A stretch of 33,961 nucleotides of DNA from Desulfobacteria bacterium (GCA_030145395.1 JAQYVR010000087.1:1-33961), one strand, 5' to 3'. Numbered from the stretch's first letter, positions 17,415-25,929 are shown. The notes: generated by a model not told the origin, from the letters alone. Translations and numbers: made by a program.

Positions 17415-19091
17415 CTAGATCGGGTATCGTTCCTTCGGATAGGTCCAGCTATTAATGCCGCCGGTGAGCGTCTTTACATCCTTGAAACCCTTCATGACCA
17501 GAAGACGGTTTCCCACATACGCCCGCAGTCCCACTCCACAGCAAAGGATTGTCTCCTTTTCCGGGTCCAGCTCGCTGATCCGATCCCTCAGGTCATCAAT
17601 GGGTATATGAACAGCTCCGGGAATGATTCCCCTCTTTTTCAGCTCCCGCGGGGTCCGTACATCTATTAGGACGAAATTATCTCCTTTTTCCATTTTTTGG
17701 TGCAGCTCGGCGGGTGTCACGGGAATCCAGTCTCCTGCATAATAGTTCTGCCCAATAGCCCCCGCAACAATCACCGGGTCTCTGGCAGAAGAATAAGGTG
17801 GCGCATATGCAAGGTCCAGTTGCAGAAGATCATCCAAGGCCATGCGATTGTAAATGGCCGTTGCCATCACATCGATCCTTTTGTCAACTCCCTTTGCTCC
17901 AATGACTTGAGCCCCGAGAAGACGCTTGGTGGATTTGTCGGCAACGGTCTTGATCCGAAGCTCTTTGGCGTCGGGGTAATATCCGGCATGGTCTCCGGAA
18001 AGTACATAAGTGACAAGCGGTGAAAGACCTTCAGAAACGGCCTCCCGTTCTGATAGACCGGTTTTCGCGACAGCCAAGTCAAAGACCTTTACGATCACGG
18101 TGCCCGTAAAACCCTTGACAGCAATTTGTCGCCCCATGGCGTTGGCTCCTGCGGCGCGTCCTTCCTTGTTGGCGGCAGATCCCATGGGGATAAGCGTAGG
18201 TTTTCCGGTTACTATGTTCATACTTTCCACGCAGTCACCGGCAGCCAAGATGTTAGAATCATTCGTCTGCATAAATTCGTCTACTGCAATGCCTCCGCTC
18301 GGCCCTATGTGCAAACCAGCATCCCGGGCCAGTTTCGTGTTGGGTTTGATCCCGACAGACATGATCACCAAATCGGCCGGCACCTCCCGACCTTTGTCGG
18401 TTTTTATCCATCCTCGACCGTCCCTTTCTTCAATGCCAGTCACCTTTTCAGAGACGTAGACGTTGACCCCCTTGTACTTCAAGTGCTGGTGCACCAGTTC
18501 GGCTATTTCCCGGTCCAGAAAGGTGAGCACTTGGGGCATAAATTCCACCACAGACACTTTGCATCCCTTCTGAGCAAGGTTTTCGGCGGCTTCCATGCCG
18601 ATAAGCCCCCCTCCAACTACAGCAGCGGTTTCAGGATTCTTATCTCTCAGGTAAGTGAAAATGCGATCGGTATCCTCCAAGGTCTTCAGGGTGAAGACAA
18701 AAGGAAGTTCCACGCCTGGCAGAGGCGGGACAATGGCCGAAGCCCCCATGGCGAGCACGAGTTTGTCATATGGTTCTTCCCTATTATCGCCTGTGGTAAG
18801 ATTTTTCACAGTAACCTTCTGTGCCTCTCTATCGATGGCGAGCACTTCATGACGGGTCATGACATCCACGTTGAATCGCTGTTTAAAAAACCGGCCATCG
18901 GTAATCAGCAGCCGATCCCTTTTGGGTATTGTGCCGGAAAGATAGTAAGGGAGCCCGCAGGTCGCATAGGAGATATCGTGTCCCTTTTCAAACATGATAA
19001 TCTCCGCATCCTCATTGCATCGCCGAGCCTTGGCCGCAGCCGAAGCTCCTGCGGCAACACCTCCCACGATAACCAGTTTTACCTTGTCCAT
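17415..19091 (-). CDS. Rhodanese-fused CoA-disulfide/persulfide reductase
   Basis: 558 residues. The N-terminal FAD/NAD(P)H pyridine nucleotide-disulfide reductase has the FAD loop VIVGGVAAGASAAAKARR, the single redox cysteine in SYATCGLPYYLSG (Cys45), the NAD(P) loop VVGGGLIGMEAAENLA and YAPPYSSARDPV near residue 440. The C-terminal ~100 residues are a rhodanese domain with the active loop CGVGLR. This matches the CoADR-rhodanese family (Npsr of Shewanella, BaCoADR-RHD), which reduces CoA or protein persulfides and disulfides with NAD(P)H in the cytoplasm. The role is probably sulfane sulfur or CoA redox handling, fitting an anaerobe with sulfur metabolism. The ATG at 19091 begins the FAD fold; an upstream in-frame extension has no conserved sequence and crosses intergenic hairpins. 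Confidence 0.92.
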   Translation of the reverse strand: MDKVKLVIVGGVAAGASAAAKARRCNEDAEIIMFEKGHDISYATCGLPYYLSGTIPKRDRLLITDGRFFKQRFNVDVMTRHEVLAIDREAQKVTVKNLTTGDNREEPYDKLVLAMGASAIVPPLPGVELPFVFTLKTLEDTDRIFTYLRDKNPETAAVVGGGLIGMEAAENLAQKGCKVSVVEFMPQVLTFLDREIAELVHQHLKYKGVNVYVSEKVTGIEERDGRGWIKTDKGREVPADLVIMSVGIKPNTKLARDAGLHIGPSGGIAVDEFMQTNDSNILAAGDCVESMNIVTGKPTLIPMGSAANKEGRAAGANAMGRQIAVKGFTGTVIVKVFDLAVAKTGLSEREAVSEGLSPLVTYVLSGDHAGYYPDAKELRIKTVADKSTKRLLGAQVIGAKGVDKRIDVMATAIYNRMALDDLLQLDLAYAPPYSSARDPVIVAGAIGQNYYAGDWIPVTPAELHQKMEKGDNFVLIDVRTPRELKKRGIIPGAVHIPIDDLRDRISELDPEKETILCCGVGLRAYVGNRLLVMKGFKDVKTLTGGINSWTYPKERYPI

Positions 19092-19465
19092 GACGTGACA
19101 ACCCCCTTCATAAAAGAAACTATACATTGGACGCCGTTCCATCGTCCTTCTTATCCGCCTTCGCAGAAGACCACGGGCTTGTCCGTGGATGAATGCGCAA
19201 ACAATCAATGTGCTACGGCGCGATGTCACCCCGAAGCTGAGGCGGACAACCGCGTCGTAGCCGAAGGCGAAGACGGGTACTTTAGTGGGACCACGGGTTT
19301 ACCCGTGGGGCTCCATCTTTTGGTCAAGATTTGTATTTTGAACGTAACAAGAATGAAATCTGAGTGTCAACGAATATGATCACTGATAGACGGAGTCTTG
19401 CCCGTGCAAGAGATTTATGCTAAAAGGCCCAATCAACAAGAAACCGACAAGCGACGAGGTGTCCA
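19092..19465. repeat. Palindrome-rich divergent intergenic region
   Basis: This 374-base spacer separates the divergent reductase and DUF169 genes. It holds two related hairpins, CCACGG/CCGTGG at 19171-19188 and CCACGGGT/ACCCGTGG at 19291-19308. It also holds a 10-base inverted repeat with one mismatch (CTACGGCGCG at 19213-19222 against 19251-19260) and inverted CGCCTTCG/CGAAGGCG segments. I could not identify confident promoters. The hairpins may be dispersed repeats or leader structures. Confidence 0.55.
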
Positions 19466-20188
19466 ATGAGCAACTTCCAGAGCGTTTCTGATGATTTGGC
19501 TAAAAGCCTGGAACTTAAATATAAACCCGTGGGGGTGAATCTCTATATGGAGGCAGACCCCCTTCCAGCGGATGTCCCGTTCACTGAAGGTAATTTCAAA
19601 AGCTATTGCCAGGCCCTGGTATTGGCAGGTGAAGGTAAATCTCTTTTTCTCAAAAAGGAGCAAATGGGTTGTAAACTCGGAACCTCGGTTCTGGGGTTTG
19701 AAAGAGAGATGGAGGCACTCCTGGACGACGGGGTGCTGGAAAAATACGGTGTGGGACTTTTCGGCACAGAAGAGGCTTCTGCTGAAACTATCCTCAAATC
19801 CACCTATTTAGACAAAGGCAGAACCCAGGCTGTGTTTGTCGCCCCCCTGCCCGCCTTCCGGGAAAGGCCGCAAGTCGTGGTCTTTACGGCGGACAGCGAA
19901 CAGGTCATGTGGCTTCTCTACGCAGTGAATTATGAAAAGGGGGGAATCATGAATCTGCCGCAGTCCGGAGGGGCCTTGGGTGGCTGTTCGGATATCACGG
20001 CGTTGCCCCTGCTGAAGGGAGTACCCAATGTAACCTTTCTGGGCCTGGGATGCCGCGTGAAATCAGCCGTGGACCAGTGTCATCTCATGATGGGTATTCC
20101 CGGAGACACGTTGGAGACGATTCACGCCCACATTTTGGCCATGGCCAAACCCATAGCCATGCTGAAGAAGGCACGATTCGGCGCTTAG
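19466..20188 (+). CDS. DUF169 domain protein
   Basis: 240 residues spanning a full DUF169 domain, a family of unknown function common in anaerobic bacteria and archaea. Conserved cysteine-containing segments are visible: KSYCQALVLAG near 50, GCKLGTSVLG near 70, GGALGGCSDITALPLL near 170 and LGLGCRVKSAVD near 195. No signal peptide or membrane segment is seen, so it should be cytoplasmic. The spaced cysteines suggest metal or Fe-S binding, which is inference. GAGG lies about seven bases before the ATG. It is divergent from the reductase and ends 18 bases from the convergent nuclease gene. Confidence 0.85.
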   Translation: MSNFQSVSDDLAKSLELKYKPVGVNLYMEADPLPADVPFTEGNFKSYCQALVLAGEGKSLFLKKEQMGCKLGTSVLGFEREMEALLDDGVLEKYGVGLFGTEEASAETILKSTYLDKGRTQAVFVAPLPAFRERPQVVVFTADSEQVMWLLYAVNYEKGGIMNLPQSGGALGGCSDITALPLLKGVPNVTFLGLGCRVKSAVDQCHLMMGIPGDTLETIHAHILAMAKPIAMLKKARFGA

Positions 20189-20206
20189 ATTTGCCCCCCT
20201 CCTGTG

Positions 20207-21682
20207 TTACGCTCTTCGTCTGAGCAGTTCCTCCCGGATTTTGACCATCCCTAAGGTATCATAGCCGCAGTAGCGCAGCAGGGCTTGCCTTATCTTTTCC
20301 CTTTCCTCCGGAGAGGTACTATCATCAAGCATTCGCAGATATTCTACAGAGGCATGTCTGCCGTCCTGAATCGGCAGGTCTTCATAACGCATTGATGGAA
20401 CAAGTGCCGGAAGTATGGATTTAAGCGAAAACGATCCGTGGAATTCAGGATGGTATGCGTGCTTTTTGACCAGGGCATGCAAGTCCTTGAGCCGTTTTAA
20501 GGTTGCCACCAGGGGGTCACGAAACTCGGGGAGGAATTCGGCCAGTTCACTAATGACTCTCTTTTCATAGTTGGTATAGACAAAAATGGTCCCTTGATTA
20601 CCGAGTGCCTCAAGCAGGGTTCTCGAAAACTCTTCCCGTGGGTCTTTGTCTGCAAGGCAAAGATATTCCCGGTGCTCAATTTGCTCATCATGATAAACGA
20701 TGTGGTCGGACCATTGAAAGGGAAGCGCTTGATATGTCCTAGTACCGGCATAGCGAGGAATCGCCGGACTGACTGTCTCGAAATCCAGAAAGTGAACAGG
20801 ATATTCCACACCATTCAGTTCTGTTACAAGCTCTCGAGCGGTGTAGCCTTCATTGTTTACCACACAATCCCTGATGCGCTCTTGAACTTTTGTCAGCGGG
20901 AACGAACCGGGAATATCGCAAATATCTTCAATATCTGACTCTCCCAGTTCATCTATCTTCTTTTGGGTTATCCCAAAAAGTTTCATAACCCAAAACTCTG
21001 GTTTTTCCCTGGTACAGTGGGCCCAGAACTCACACCCATAGGGGTTGTTGCACATTCGGGACGGCAGTATGTCAGGCGGGACCTTACCCGACAGCATTTG
21101 CTCCAACTCTGCAATCATTGAAGGAAGTTTTTCTTCAAGGGCGCCAACCTGTTTTGTCAATTCAGAAAACGAAAAAAGAGACTCTATCTTAAGATCATTA
21201 CCATCGTACACATACTGATTATTGAGGTGCAAGATCCCGCACCTTTGTATGGTTAAGCCCGAGCCTTTCAAAACGTAGCGCTGGACTGCAACGTCCGGCA
21301 GATAATTTTCTTTAACTGATGTGGATGATTTGACTTCGATCAGATTCCAGGTTCCGTCATCGCATCTATCAAGGATGTCCACCCGAACCCGGATACCGTC
21401 ATATACAAAAGCCGCCTCGTAGATGGCCGGCACATTCTTGTCCTCGATGACTGACAGCGTACTCTGCACAGCTTTCTCATGGTGAAAATGATCCTCCTCA
21501 ATGAGAACGCCACCCGGATAAAGGTGAGTAGCCAGCCTTCCCACTTCATGGCCGGTGTCAAAGACAGCCTGCTGTGCAGGAGACACCTCAGAGGCTAACG
21601 CGCGGTCATAGCAAAGATACCACAGCCGTAGGGGACAGTGGCGCCCAGCTATGAAGCGGGTTTTGGAGAGCATGGGGATCAT
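20207..21682 (-). CDS. Cas4-like/DnaQ-like nuclease fusion (DUF2779, TM0106-type)
   Basis: 491 residues with two nuclease-like halves. Residues 1-225 resemble a Cas4/RecB-family PD-(D/E)xK domain: VRVDIL gives Asp102 and LIEVKSS gives Glu116 and Lys118. One early cysteine (HCPLRLW, Cys16) and three late ones (Cys211, 217 and 223 in CNNPYGCEFWAHC) match the four-cysteine Fe-S pattern of Cas4/AddB. From residue 295 a DUF2779 RNase H-like domain begins with HFLDFETVSPAIP (Asp300, Glu302) and ends with RYCGYD, a YxxxD motif of DEDDy exonucleases. The role is probably DNA or RNA processing; the family is uncharacterised. The ATG at 21682 has GGAG eleven bases upstream; GTG 21694 and ATG 21673 are alternatives. 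It follows djlA by about 42 bases. Confidence 0.85.
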   Translation of the reverse strand: MIPMLSKTRFIAGRHCPLRLWYLCYDRALASEVSPAQQAVFDTGHEVGRLATHLYPGGVLIEEDHFHHEKAVQSTLSVIEDKNVPAIYEAAFVYDGIRVRVDILDRCDDGTWNLIEVKSSTSVKENYLPDVAVQRYVLKGSGLTIQRCGILHLNNQYVYDGNDLKIESLFSFSELTKQVGALEEKLPSMIAELEQMLSGKVPPDILPSRMCNNPYGCEFWAHCTREKPEFWVMKLFGITQKKIDELGESDIEDICDIPGSFPLTKVQERIRDCVVNNEGYTARELVTELNGVEYPVHFLDFETVSPAIPRYAGTRTYQALPFQWSDHIVYHDEQIEHREYLCLADKDPREEFSRTLLEALGNQGTIFVYTNYEKRVISELAEFLPEFRDPLVATLKRLKDLHALVKKHAYHPEFHGSFSLKSILPALVPSMRYEDLPIQDGRHASVEYLRMLDDSTSPEEREKIRQALLRYCGYDTLGMVKIREELLRRRA

Positions 21683-21724
21683 TCTCGAATTCACTCCGGG
21701 TACGCACAGCTAACAGCTTGTGTT

Positions 21725-22474
21725 TTACAAATTACGTTCCTGTTTGACTTTTTCGTAGGCTTCCTGAATTTCGCGAAATCGCTTTGTGGCAAACTCTGTG
21801 AATTCTTCGGGAAGACCCTTGGACACAATCATGTCGGGATGAAACTCCTTGACGAGCTTCTTATAACTCGCTTTGATTTCCTGGTCTGAGCTCTCGGGCG
21901 TGCAGTTTAAGGCCTTGTAATACCCATCATCAACATCTTTCAAATAAACTGCTTTTATACTATTGAATTGCTGGTCGCTGATGTGAAAGATATCCTTAAT
22001 CCTGTTCAGCGCTGATTCTTCAGCAGGATGAAACTGCTTGTCCGCTGCGGCTATCCGGAAAAGGAGATCCAGGAATGAAACGAGCACTGTAGGCTGACCG
22101 CCGCTAATCTGGTAAAACTGCACTGCAAAATCATCAATCGAATAACTGGAATCCTTTGCCTCATTAAAGACATGTCTGGCAAATTGTTTCTCCCTCTCGT
22201 TTATGTTCAGATTCCCGATAAGATCTTCCATAACCGCGATTTCATCCCTGCTAACCACACCGTCTATTTTTGCAAGCTTGCCCAGAATTGAAAACATGCT
22301 GACAAAATAGGCCGCCTGGCTCTGCTCCGCGCCTACTAAAGTTGGTCGCCCAGTCGCGACGCTTTCCCTCTTGTCAAACAGATGATGTCCTAAAGCTGCC
22401 CCGGCAATGGCACCGATGGGGCCACCCATCAACAGGCCCATGTACCCAAATGTTAGTTTCCCAAACCATCCCAT
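21725..22474 (-). CDS. djlA: DjlA-type co-chaperone (TerB plus J domain)
   Basis: 249 residues. A glycine-rich hydrophobic N-terminal segment (GYMGLLMGGPIGAIAGAALG, ~10-30) may anchor it in the membrane, as in DjlA. Residues ~50-165 are a TerB-like helical domain (LGKLAKIDGVVSRDEIAVME, IAAADKQFHPAEESALNRIK). The C-terminal J domain (~185-249) carries the diagnostic HPD in KEFHPDM, needed to stimulate DnaK. A GGAGG about nine bases upstream supports the ATG. The downstream nuclease gene is probably co-transcribed. Confidence 0.9.
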   Translation of the reverse strand: MGWFGKLTFGYMGLLMGGPIGAIAGAALGHHLFDKRESVATGRPTLVGAEQSQAAYFVSMFSILGKLAKIDGVVSRDEIAVMEDLIGNLNINEREKQFARHVFNEAKDSSYSIDDFAVQFYQISGGQPTVLVSFLDLLFRIAAADKQFHPAEESALNRIKDIFHISDQQFNSIKAVYLKDVDDGYYKALNCTPESSDQEIKASYKKLVKEFHPDMIVSKGLPEEFTEFATKRFREIQEAYEKVKQERNL

Positions 22475-22566
22475 ATGTCACATCCTCCCCATTTCATTGA
22501 AGAAGGCAAGATCTTTTATTTGAAGCCTCTCCGCGCCCCGGTAAGGAAAAGGAACATTCTTGTATA

Positions 22567-22893
22567 GCTCCCCCCGACCCGCCCTTCCGGGCGGGGCTTG
22601 CGGGGAGCACGCCGGTCAACACCTCGAAGTGGTCTCCTGACAATCCGGGATCATGCCCGAATTAGACCCATAAGTAAAGAACCCTGCAGCAAGCTGCAGG
22701 GAATGTTCTGCCTTGCGGCAGTGCTTCGCGCCGACCGTAAGGAAGTTTGCTATTCTTAGATTCGCTCGCTAACCTTTATCCGCCTCTGGCGGGCCGCAGC
22801 CCCGCTGAGGCGGGATCTCCGCCACAATTCCGGCGGACAGGTCCGCTTTGCTCCGACAAGCCGCTGGGAATCCGCTCGCTGTTGCGGTTCAAG
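22567..22893. repeat. Island of stacked palindromes with dispersed repeat (copy 1)
   Basis: The 441-base gap between djlA and the radical SAM gene contains no gene but several strong hairpins. GCTCCCC/GGGGAGC (22567-22573 with 22602-22608) encloses CCCGCCC-ttcc-GGGCGGG (22578-22595). CCCTGCAGC-aa-GCTGCAGGG lies at 22682-22701, and CCCGC-tgag-GCGGG at 22801-22814. From 22801 to 22893 a ~90-base unit is shared with 26436-26526, and its last 18 bases (22875-22892) recur exactly at 33755-33772. Confidence 0.7.
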
Positions 22894-22915
22894 GCCTGAC
22901 CAGTGTTTTCGCTCA

Positions 22916-23917
22916 TCAGACATTTTCATAAAAAGCCCTCGGTTGGAGGTCCCTGGACGTCATCCCCTGATCGAGGACGACGTGGCGCCTCAGGTCAAGA
23001 CAAAGATGACACTTTGACATATAGTCGTCAGAGGGCTTAAACTCGTATTTACTCGAAATTAGATCAAATAGGCCTCTAATACCGTCATGAAACAACATGT
23101 GAACGATCGGGTATTCTTCCGGAGAAAGCTCATGACCCATATGATTACGATGAATGGACAGGCCGGAGCAGAGCCCTGGAATAAAGTTTCCAAATAAATC
23201 AAAATGAAAGTGATCCACGTTGAGGAGTTCTCTGCACCCGCCCTTGTTGGAAGAGAGGATTTCCTGACAACGCTTGGTCCCCAAGACCCTGGCAAAGGTT
23301 TTCAGCGCCCTCCCGCCAAAATGTATCCAATACCGGGTGGGGAGTCTTCTCAGGTAATCGCCGCCGTATCTGCTTTGATATTCCTTCATGTTGTGCGTGT
23401 CTTTGTCGTCAAAGGCATCTATTTCACCAAAGAAATCAAATATCCACGGAAAAACCTTCATTCCGACCGCCTGGCACGCTTCGATGACCCCTTTGACTTT
23501 GTAAAAGGGAATATGCTCATTGTGAAAAGGGCTGATCGATATCAGAAGTGTGGAAAGACCTACGTCCTTAAGTGTTGAAAGGACTTGGCAGGCGGAATCT
23601 TTGTCTCTGTACCAGGAGGAATTTGTTTCTACATATTCGATGTGAACACCAAGGGCACGGGCGGTTTCAACTACTACTCTGAGTCCGTTCAAATTCAGAA
23701 ACGGCTCTCCACCGCCTATATGGATGGAATGACATCCCAGGTTTTTGATCTTGAGAATATTCTGCTCTGTTGTTTGAGCATCAATATACTCTTTATCCCA
23801 CGCCGGACTACAGGCATACAAGCAGTGTCCACACTTGGAGGTACAGTAATAGTTGGTTATTAAACCTCCGGAGTCCAAACGGTCTATGAGGAATTTTCGT
23901 CTTGACCTAAACATCAT
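22916..23917 (-). CDS. Radical SAM protein of unknown substrate
   Basis: 333 residues. The Fe-S/SAM motif CTSKCGHC is at Cys25, Cys29 and Cys32, with a further Cys36. It is followed by SIHIGGGEPFLNLNGL, the GGE motif that contacts the SAM amino group, and SISPFHNEHIPFYKVKGVIE in the later barrel. C-terminal cysteines (GGCREL, GLCSG, and SKCHLCLD near residue 310) suggest an auxiliary Fe-S cluster, as in SPASM or twitch proteins, although no standard SPASM pattern is clear. It is cytoplasmic. The exported HAD-like gene ends 86 bases upstream on the same strand. I cannot name a substrate. The second codon is also ATG, so the start is uncertain by one residue. Confidence 0.85.
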   Translation of the reverse strand: MMFRSRRKFLIDRLDSGGLITNYYCTSKCGHCLYACSPAWDKEYIDAQTTEQNILKIKNLGCHSIHIGGGEPFLNLNGLRVVVETARALGVHIEYVETNSSWYRDKDSACQVLSTLKDVGLSTLLISISPFHNEHIPFYKVKGVIEACQAVGMKVFPWIFDFFGEIDAFDDKDTHNMKEYQSRYGGDYLRRLPTRYWIHFGGRALKTFARVLGTKRCQEILSSNKGGCRELLNVDHFHFDLFGNFIPGLCSGLSIHRNHMGHELSPEEYPIVHMLFHDGIRGLFDLISSKYEFKPSDDYMSKCHLCLDLRRHVVLDQGMTSRDLQPRAFYENV

Positions 23918-24003
23918 TTCTTGGAGGATTCCTTCGTATTGTGTTGTTTTGGATTGTAAAAAAGACAGGGGATGGGCGTGGGCACTGCGGCCAATGTCTC
24001 GTA

Positions 24004-24714
24004 TTATTTCAGCTTCTTGCTGATTTCCTCCCAGTCCTTAACCCACTCTGCATTGTCTGTTTGTCGGAAGCTGAAGGAGACAGATCTGTGTTCCCTGGCG
24101 GATTCGATCACCTCTGGACTGGCAATGACTGACTTTACCTTGAAACCCTTATAAGTAATCTCATTAAATATTCCCCCTTTGTTCCACGGAAACACGGGTA
24201 ATTCTAAAAAGTCATTTTCTCTCAGCCACGTCTTCACGGCCTTAACGCCCACAAAACCTGTCTGAAGAACCACAACAGGAAACCTTTGGTTGATCTCTTT
24301 TATGGCCTTCTGGCACCCTGGTTTTGGCTTTCTTGAAAGTCGCCCCTCTAACAGCGAGCTCTCAACATCAACAAAAACAATGCTCGAGCCTTCTCGTAAA
24401 GAAAGGAGTACGCCACTATCTTTGTCTCCACCCGAATTTACCTCTATCTCATATAGGCCCGCCTTTACCGGGACGAATGGTTTGAATGCAACACCGTCTC
24501 CCCCTGAAAGGGTCATACCCAATGACGTCCCGCCGACAAAGAACTCCACAAGCTCACCCCCCTTGCGGAAGAACTTTCCTTTAGTTTCAGCTCTGAGCAT
24601 GATCTGTTGCCCTTTTACTACAACTGCGTCATCTACCGTCACACGTGATAATGCAATAGGCGGAAATATACAGGATGCGACAAGGATTAGAACATAGAGA
24701 CTCAAACTTCTCAT
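24004..24714 (-). CDS. Exported Ig-like plus degenerate HAD-like domain protein
   Basis: 236 residues. A hydrophobic signal (MRSLSLYVLILVASCIFPPI) may be cut after ALS, or at VASC if the protein is lipidated. Residues ~25-110 form a beta-sandwich of Ig type (QIMLRAETKGKFFRKGGELV, VKAGLYEIEVNSGGDKDSGV). From ~115 a Rossmann-like part begins SIVFVDVESSLL, and VVVLQTGF follows 40 residues later; these correspond to HAD motifs I and II. Motif I reads DVE rather than DxD, so phosphatase activity is doubtful. The ATG at 24714 has AGGA nine bases upstream; a longer reading frame would enter the MITE-like repeat. The likely location is the periplasm. Confidence 0.75.
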   Translation of the reverse strand: MRSLSLYVLILVASCIFPPIALSRVTVDDAVVVKGQQIMLRAETKGKFFRKGGELVEFFVGGTSLGMTLSGGDGVAFKPFVPVKAGLYEIEVNSGGDKDSGVLLSLREGSSIVFVDVESSLLEGRLSRKPKPGCQKAIKEINQRFPVVVLQTGFVGVKAVKTWLRENDFLELPVFPWNKGGIFNEITYKGFKVKSVIASPEVIESAREHRSVSFSFRQTDNAEWVKDWEEISKKLK

Positions 24715-24782
24715 AAGATACTTCCTGCATAGTGATGGCCAATGTTTCTCTGAAGGATAGTAGCCGCTCTTAGCACTTACTG

Positions 24783-24969
24783 GAACCCATCTCAAGAATG
24801 TGGATCAGGTTTCAGGGCCCCGCCTGACGGCGGGACTTCGAATCTATCTCTAAGATGAAGGTGCTCAGCAAACACGGGGCGGCACGCAGTCCCGCCGTGG
24901 CAGGATGAGCATTTTGAGCCGACACGCAACGCCGCCATGGGGCCTTAGACGCATTCCTGAGATGGGTTC
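24783..24969. mobile_element. MITE-like element, copy 2 (187 bases)
   Basis: Terminal inverted repeats of 18 bases (24783-24800 and 24952-24969) read GAACCCATCTCAAGAATG and its inverse with one mismatch. The interior matches the reverse complement of 16886-17118, including the CCCGCC-tgac-GGCGGG hairpin near 24820 and the CCATGGCGGCGTTGCG block, but lacks about 40 bases. The right terminus reaches the first base of the ion-channel stop codon (24969-24971). It has no coding capacity. Confidence 0.7.
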
Positions 24970-25832
24970 TAATCGCCGTCATATTCTTGGTAAATAACCG
25001 CCCCACAGGATTTGCAGTGAGACGCATCCGGGTCGTGGTAACGGAGCCCGCACCTCCTACAGATGATCTCCTTTTTCGACTCAATATGTATCCATTCCTT
25101 GACTATGCGACTTATCTGCCACGGTATGAGAATGATGCCTGAACATATCATGAGCACTGTGACCCACTTCCCTCCATCGGACAGTGGCGTGATGTCTCCG
25201 AATCCGACCGTTGTTAGCGCAACAACAGTGAAATAAAATGCATCGCCGAAAGTTCGTACATTTGGATTAACTTCGCTTTCAACATGAAAGAACAGCCCCG
25301 AGGAAACGAAAAAGATGATAAAGATGATCATAAACAGCCGTACTGCTTTAAGCAACGGCATTGTAATGCTTCCGAAGAAGAAGTCAGGGTCTGCGGTAAA
25401 CCGAAGAAATCTAAATACCCTGGCTACCCTGAATATCCTGATCCCCTTGATGAAGCGAAGATCAAGTGTGATACCGAATACAGGAAAAATAAGCAGTGAA
25501 AGCGTGGGCAGAATCGCTACAAGGTCAATGATGCTGTAAACATCTATCAACTGCCTTCGCCGGCTTCTTGCAGCATACAGCCTTGCTGCATACTCAACGA
25601 TGAAGAACAAAACAATGATAACTTCTGTTTTCCATAACAACCGTATGGTTGTCTCAGAGACAGGATACGTCTCAATGACAAAAATGGCGCAGATGACAAG
25701 ATTCAAAAAGATAATCAAGATATCAATCAGCTTACCTATGGGAGTCTTGCAATCTATCAGGTAGAACTGGAGAATCTCCTGAAAGCCGTGGGGCGCTTTT
25801 CGCTTTTCTTCTATGGGGTGCTCTTTTGGCAT
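24969..25832 (-). CDS. Voltage-gated-type potassium channel with C-terminal zinc ribbon
   Basis: 287 residues in the six-transmembrane channel layout. S1-S3 fall within ~33-120. An S4-like segment with spaced arginines is at ~123-145 (DLRFIKGIRIFRVARVFRFL). S5 is near 163-182, and the pore loop carries the selectivity filter TTVGFGD at 207-213, followed by S6. After S6 is a short cytoplasmic tail ending in a rubredoxin-like zinc ribbon, CRRC...CKSC (Cys258, 261, 273 and 276). This is an inner-membrane K+ channel. The ribbon is an unusual tail compared with the RCK or cyclic-nucleotide domains often found there and might sense metal or redox state (inference). The stop codon overlaps the end of a MITE-like repeat. 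Confidence 0.9.
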   Translation of the reverse strand: MPKEHPIEEKRKAPHGFQEILQFYLIDCKTPIGKLIDILIIFLNLVICAIFVIETYPVSETTIRLLWKTEVIIVLFFIVEYAARLYAARSRRRQLIDVYSIIDLVAILPTLSLLIFPVFGITLDLRFIKGIRIFRVARVFRFLRFTADPDFFFGSITMPLLKAVRLFMIIFIIFFVSSGLFFHVESEVNPNVRTFGDAFYFTVVALTTVGFGDITPLSDGGKWVTVLMICSGIILIPWQISRIVKEWIHIESKKEIICRRCGLRYHDPDASHCKSCGAVIYQEYDGD

Positions 25833-25929
25833 CGTTCAGACAAACCCTAAAGACTTAATGGTGTAACTATCAAAGGCGGGCAAAGATATGGTTGGCATGT
25901 TCGTCAAGTGTCTTGCCGGCAATCACCTC

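Noticed and set aside
18126-19379. A 417-codon open frame on the + strand opposite the CoA-disulfide reductase
   Set aside because: It is the antisense of a strongly conserved gene, shows no recognisable domain, and is explained by the codon composition of the reductase.
24714-24795. Longer N-terminus for the Ig/HAD-like protein
   Set aside because: The extra 27 residues precede a clear signal peptide and run into the MITE-like terminal repeat; the ATG at 24714 has its own ribosome binding site.
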